Below are positions 62,529 to 64,000 of a stretch of DNA of 64,000 bases, piece by piece; position 1 is the stretch's first letter; each line of letters begins with the position of its first letter. Both the position numbers and the translations under genes were made by a program. The DNA is from Kalaharituber pfeilii (Eukaryota; Ascomycota; Pezizomycetes; Pezizales; Pezizaceae). The stretch is taken from assembly GCA_015179045.1 (NCBI GenBank), contig WHUZ01000001.1, positions 1,426,001 to 1,490,000 of the forward strand. Reading direction: 5' to 3'. The notes under the pieces are model-generated. The model had not been told where the DNA came from. It saw only the letters and a program-made list of their open reading frames with translations, and searched no databases.

Positions 62529-63267
62529 ATGCCACGGGTGAGCGACAAGCGCAAATTGATAAATGGTTATTGGAAAGGTCAGCAAGCTAGGAATGAACAA
62601 GAGAAGCTAAATCACACTGCGGAGGTAATCAGGGATAGTGTTGAGAGTGTGGAACAGGGATGGGAAGAGGTGGTAGAGGAGTTAGAGGAGACGATGGTGG
62701 AGCTTGGGGAAGTATTGGCAGAAGAGGAGATGAACCCTGAAAGCGACTCTTCTGATTGGTCAAGCAACTCCAGTAGCGATGATTCGTCATCTTCAAGTTC
62801 TGAATCTGAGGATGATGGGTCTTCTGACGAATCAGAAGTGGATGTGGGAGAAGAAGATGAATGGTTGGAGGAGGAATATGACGACGAGCTTGACAACGGC
62901 CATTTGGACTCCGAAATGACAGTTGAGGAGATGGAAGATGAGATACTCAAGGGGCTTATTGCCCAGTGGTTAATGAGGCACCGCTACTTGAGACTGCGCG
63001 GGAACCTAAACAAGACCAAGGCATTTAGTTTAGGGATATTACCAGAACTCGATGTGGACCGTTTTCGACAATTCTGTCGAATGACTTAGTTTAGGGATAT
63101 TACCAGAACTCGATGTGGACCGTTTTCGACAATTCTGTCGAATGAGCCCTGAGGGTTTTGAGTACGTTTATACCAGGATTAAGGACCATGTAGTTTTCAC
63201 CAACAACGGCAATAGAAAACAAGTGGACCCATCATTCCAATGTTGGTACTCTTCGGTAGGTTTGTAG
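62529..63267 (+). pseudogene. Broken PIF/Harbinger-like transposase, N-terminal part only
   Basis: An open frame from ATG 62529 encodes a basic start, a strongly acidic Ser/Asp/Glu stretch (about 50-135), then HRYLRLRGNLNKTKAF and LPELDVDRFRQFCRM. A 61-bp tandem duplication (63025-63085 copied at 63086-63146) then shifts the frame into TAG at 63087. The downstream copy continues FRQFCRMSPEGFEYVYTRIKDHVVFTNNGNRKQVDPS, the usual lead-in to Harbinger DDE nucleases, up to a stop at 63265. The catalytic DDE domain is absent. It overlaps the 3' end of the Myb-like gene. Confidence 0.6.
63025..63146. repeat. 61-bp tandem duplication inside the transposase frame
   Basis: TTAGTTTAGGGATATTACC...TGTCGAATGA is present twice in direct succession (starting 63025 and 63086), identical over about 59 bp. 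As 61 is not a multiple of three it breaks the reading frame. Perfect identity points to a recent event or an assembly artefact. Confidence 0.92.
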
Positions 63268-63799
63268 AATCCTCACTAGCACTGCTTATATCCCCTCCAG
63301 CCTCATCCTTCTTCCCGCCCAAAGTCAACGTCCCCATTAACCCATTTGTGCCTAACCCAATTGTTGAACTCATTACTACAGTTGCACGAGTTCCCAAAAA
63401 GGTATCCAGGATTTCGTAAACAGGGCAAATTTGCCGAACTTGATCTTCCACGCTTACGGTGACTTTCATTTTTTTACCATTAACCTTCACCTCCTTGACT
63501 TTAGACCCACTTCCGGTCATCTGTAACAATTCTCGAGCCTTCGTATAACTTGATACCAGATGACTTATGTGAGCTTTGGTCTTTTCCCCACCTGTATCCT
63601 GTTGGGAGATGTGTAAAATAGCTGCCCATTTACGGCACACCTCCATCTTATTCTTCGAACCCTGATAACTAGCCCAATTCTCCTTCATTATATGAGCTAG
63701 GGCAACATCCAAGTTCCCTGACCATTGAATTGGATTCCTCTTCTCTTGTTGAGATGCTGGTGGAGTCGCTTCCTTTGGCTTTGCACCCCGCCTCCCCAT
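63197..63799 (-). CDS. Myb/SANT-like DNA-binding protein, probably the second protein of a PIF/Harbinger-like element
   Basis: Single frame of 200 aa starting MGRRGAKPKEATPP. Residues about 25-95 (PIQWSGNLDVALAHIMKENWASYQG, MEVCRKWAAILHIS, ISHLVSSYTKARELLQMTG) have the three-helix Trp-spaced pattern of Myb/SANT-like domains. A short Lys/Val strand part follows (VKEVKVNGKKMKVTVSVEDQVRQICPVYEILDTFLG). PIF/Harbinger transposons typically encode such a protein beside the transposase, and the broken transposase lies tail to tail on the other strand, so their 3' ends overlap at 63197-63267. An N-terminal extension to 63844 is open but less likely. Confidence 0.6.
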   Translation of the reverse strand: MGRRGAKPKEATPPASQQEKRNPIQWSGNLDVALAHIMKENWASYQGSKNKMEVCRKWAAILHISQQDTGGEKTKAHISHLVSSYTKARELLQMTGSGSKVKEVKVNGKKMKVTVSVEDQVRQICPVYEILDTFLGTRATVVMSSTIGLGTNGLMGTLTLGGKKDEAGGDISSASEDSTNLPKSTNIGMMGPLVFYCRCW

Positions 63800-64000
63800 C
63801 CTACAACCCCCCCCGAAACACCACAACCTCATTAGTGAACTCACTCTAGACCATAACTCCCAGTTTAGACGATCTGCTTACCTTTCATCGAAATGGTACT
63901 AGTTGCAATCTCCAAACTTAAGCGTAAACTTCGAATCCTTGAAGCGTGGGAACACTTGGTGGGGGAGGGTTGAGTTTGTTGCCAGTTGCATCACACAAAC
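63800..64000. other. Right edge, upstream of the Myb-like gene
   Basis: Short C-run at 63808-63815. Nothing else recognised; the far end of the Harbinger-like element would be beyond the window. Confidence 0.35.

Overview
The window is nuclear DNA of a filamentous ascomycete fungus (Pezizomycotina). The evidence is the gene set (a fungal long PDX2, a fused alpha-type phosphofructokinase, URB2, CWC15, TFC4, mitochondrial ribosomal genes of fungal type) and many short introns, mostly about 40 to 110 nt, with GTATGT or GTAAGT-like donors and CTAAC or CTGAC-like branch sites. The high intron density (15 exons in SMC5, 7 in TFC4 and in phosphofructokinase) together with repeat islands fits an early-diverging lineage such as the Pezizomycetes, but that placement is only a guess. 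All gene models were spliced by hand. Except where stated, every complete model keeps one frame across all junctions.

Layout. 1-5.6 kb: a spliced unknown gene running off the left edge, a 102-bp tandem repeat, PDX2, and a decayed copia element. 5.6-12.4 kb: THI80, a DUF1992 mitochondrial-type protein, and TFC4 (the last two head to head). 12.4-14.8 kb: repeats, including a T42 tract. 14.8-21 kb: BUD13/CWC26 (with an apparent 1-nt frameshift), an RPA1-like OB-fold protein, and a poly(A)/poly(U) nucleotidyltransferase. 22.7-30.4 kb: GRX5, phosphofructokinase, and a CitE-like lyase. 32.2-37.8 kb: four adjacent genes predicted to act in mitochondria (HIBCH, uL4m, mL38, IMP1), with uL4m and mL38 head to head. 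38-49.2 kb: URB2, a roadblock/LC7 protein whose domain is split by a repeat-encoded insert, and SMC5. 49.2-55.4 kb: gene-poor, with a 682-bp terminal-inverted-repeat element and a broken phosphate-transporter gene. 55.4-61.2 kb: CWC15 (with an 11-nt microexon and a GC-AG intron) head to head with RRP45, then a TPR protein. 61.2-64 kb: nested miniature transposons and a PIF/Harbinger-like element with both of its usual proteins, the transposase part being broken.

Most genes are housekeeping and cover RNA processing (BUD13, CWC15, RRP45, URB2, TFC4, nucleotidyltransferase), mitochondrial function, vitamin B1 and B6 metabolism (THI80, PDX2), glycolysis and chromosome maintenance (SMC5). No secondary-metabolite cluster, CRISPR array, rRNA or convincing tRNA was seen. 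The least described items are the RPA1-like protein, the unknown left-edge gene, the decorated roadblock protein and the layered miniature transposons.
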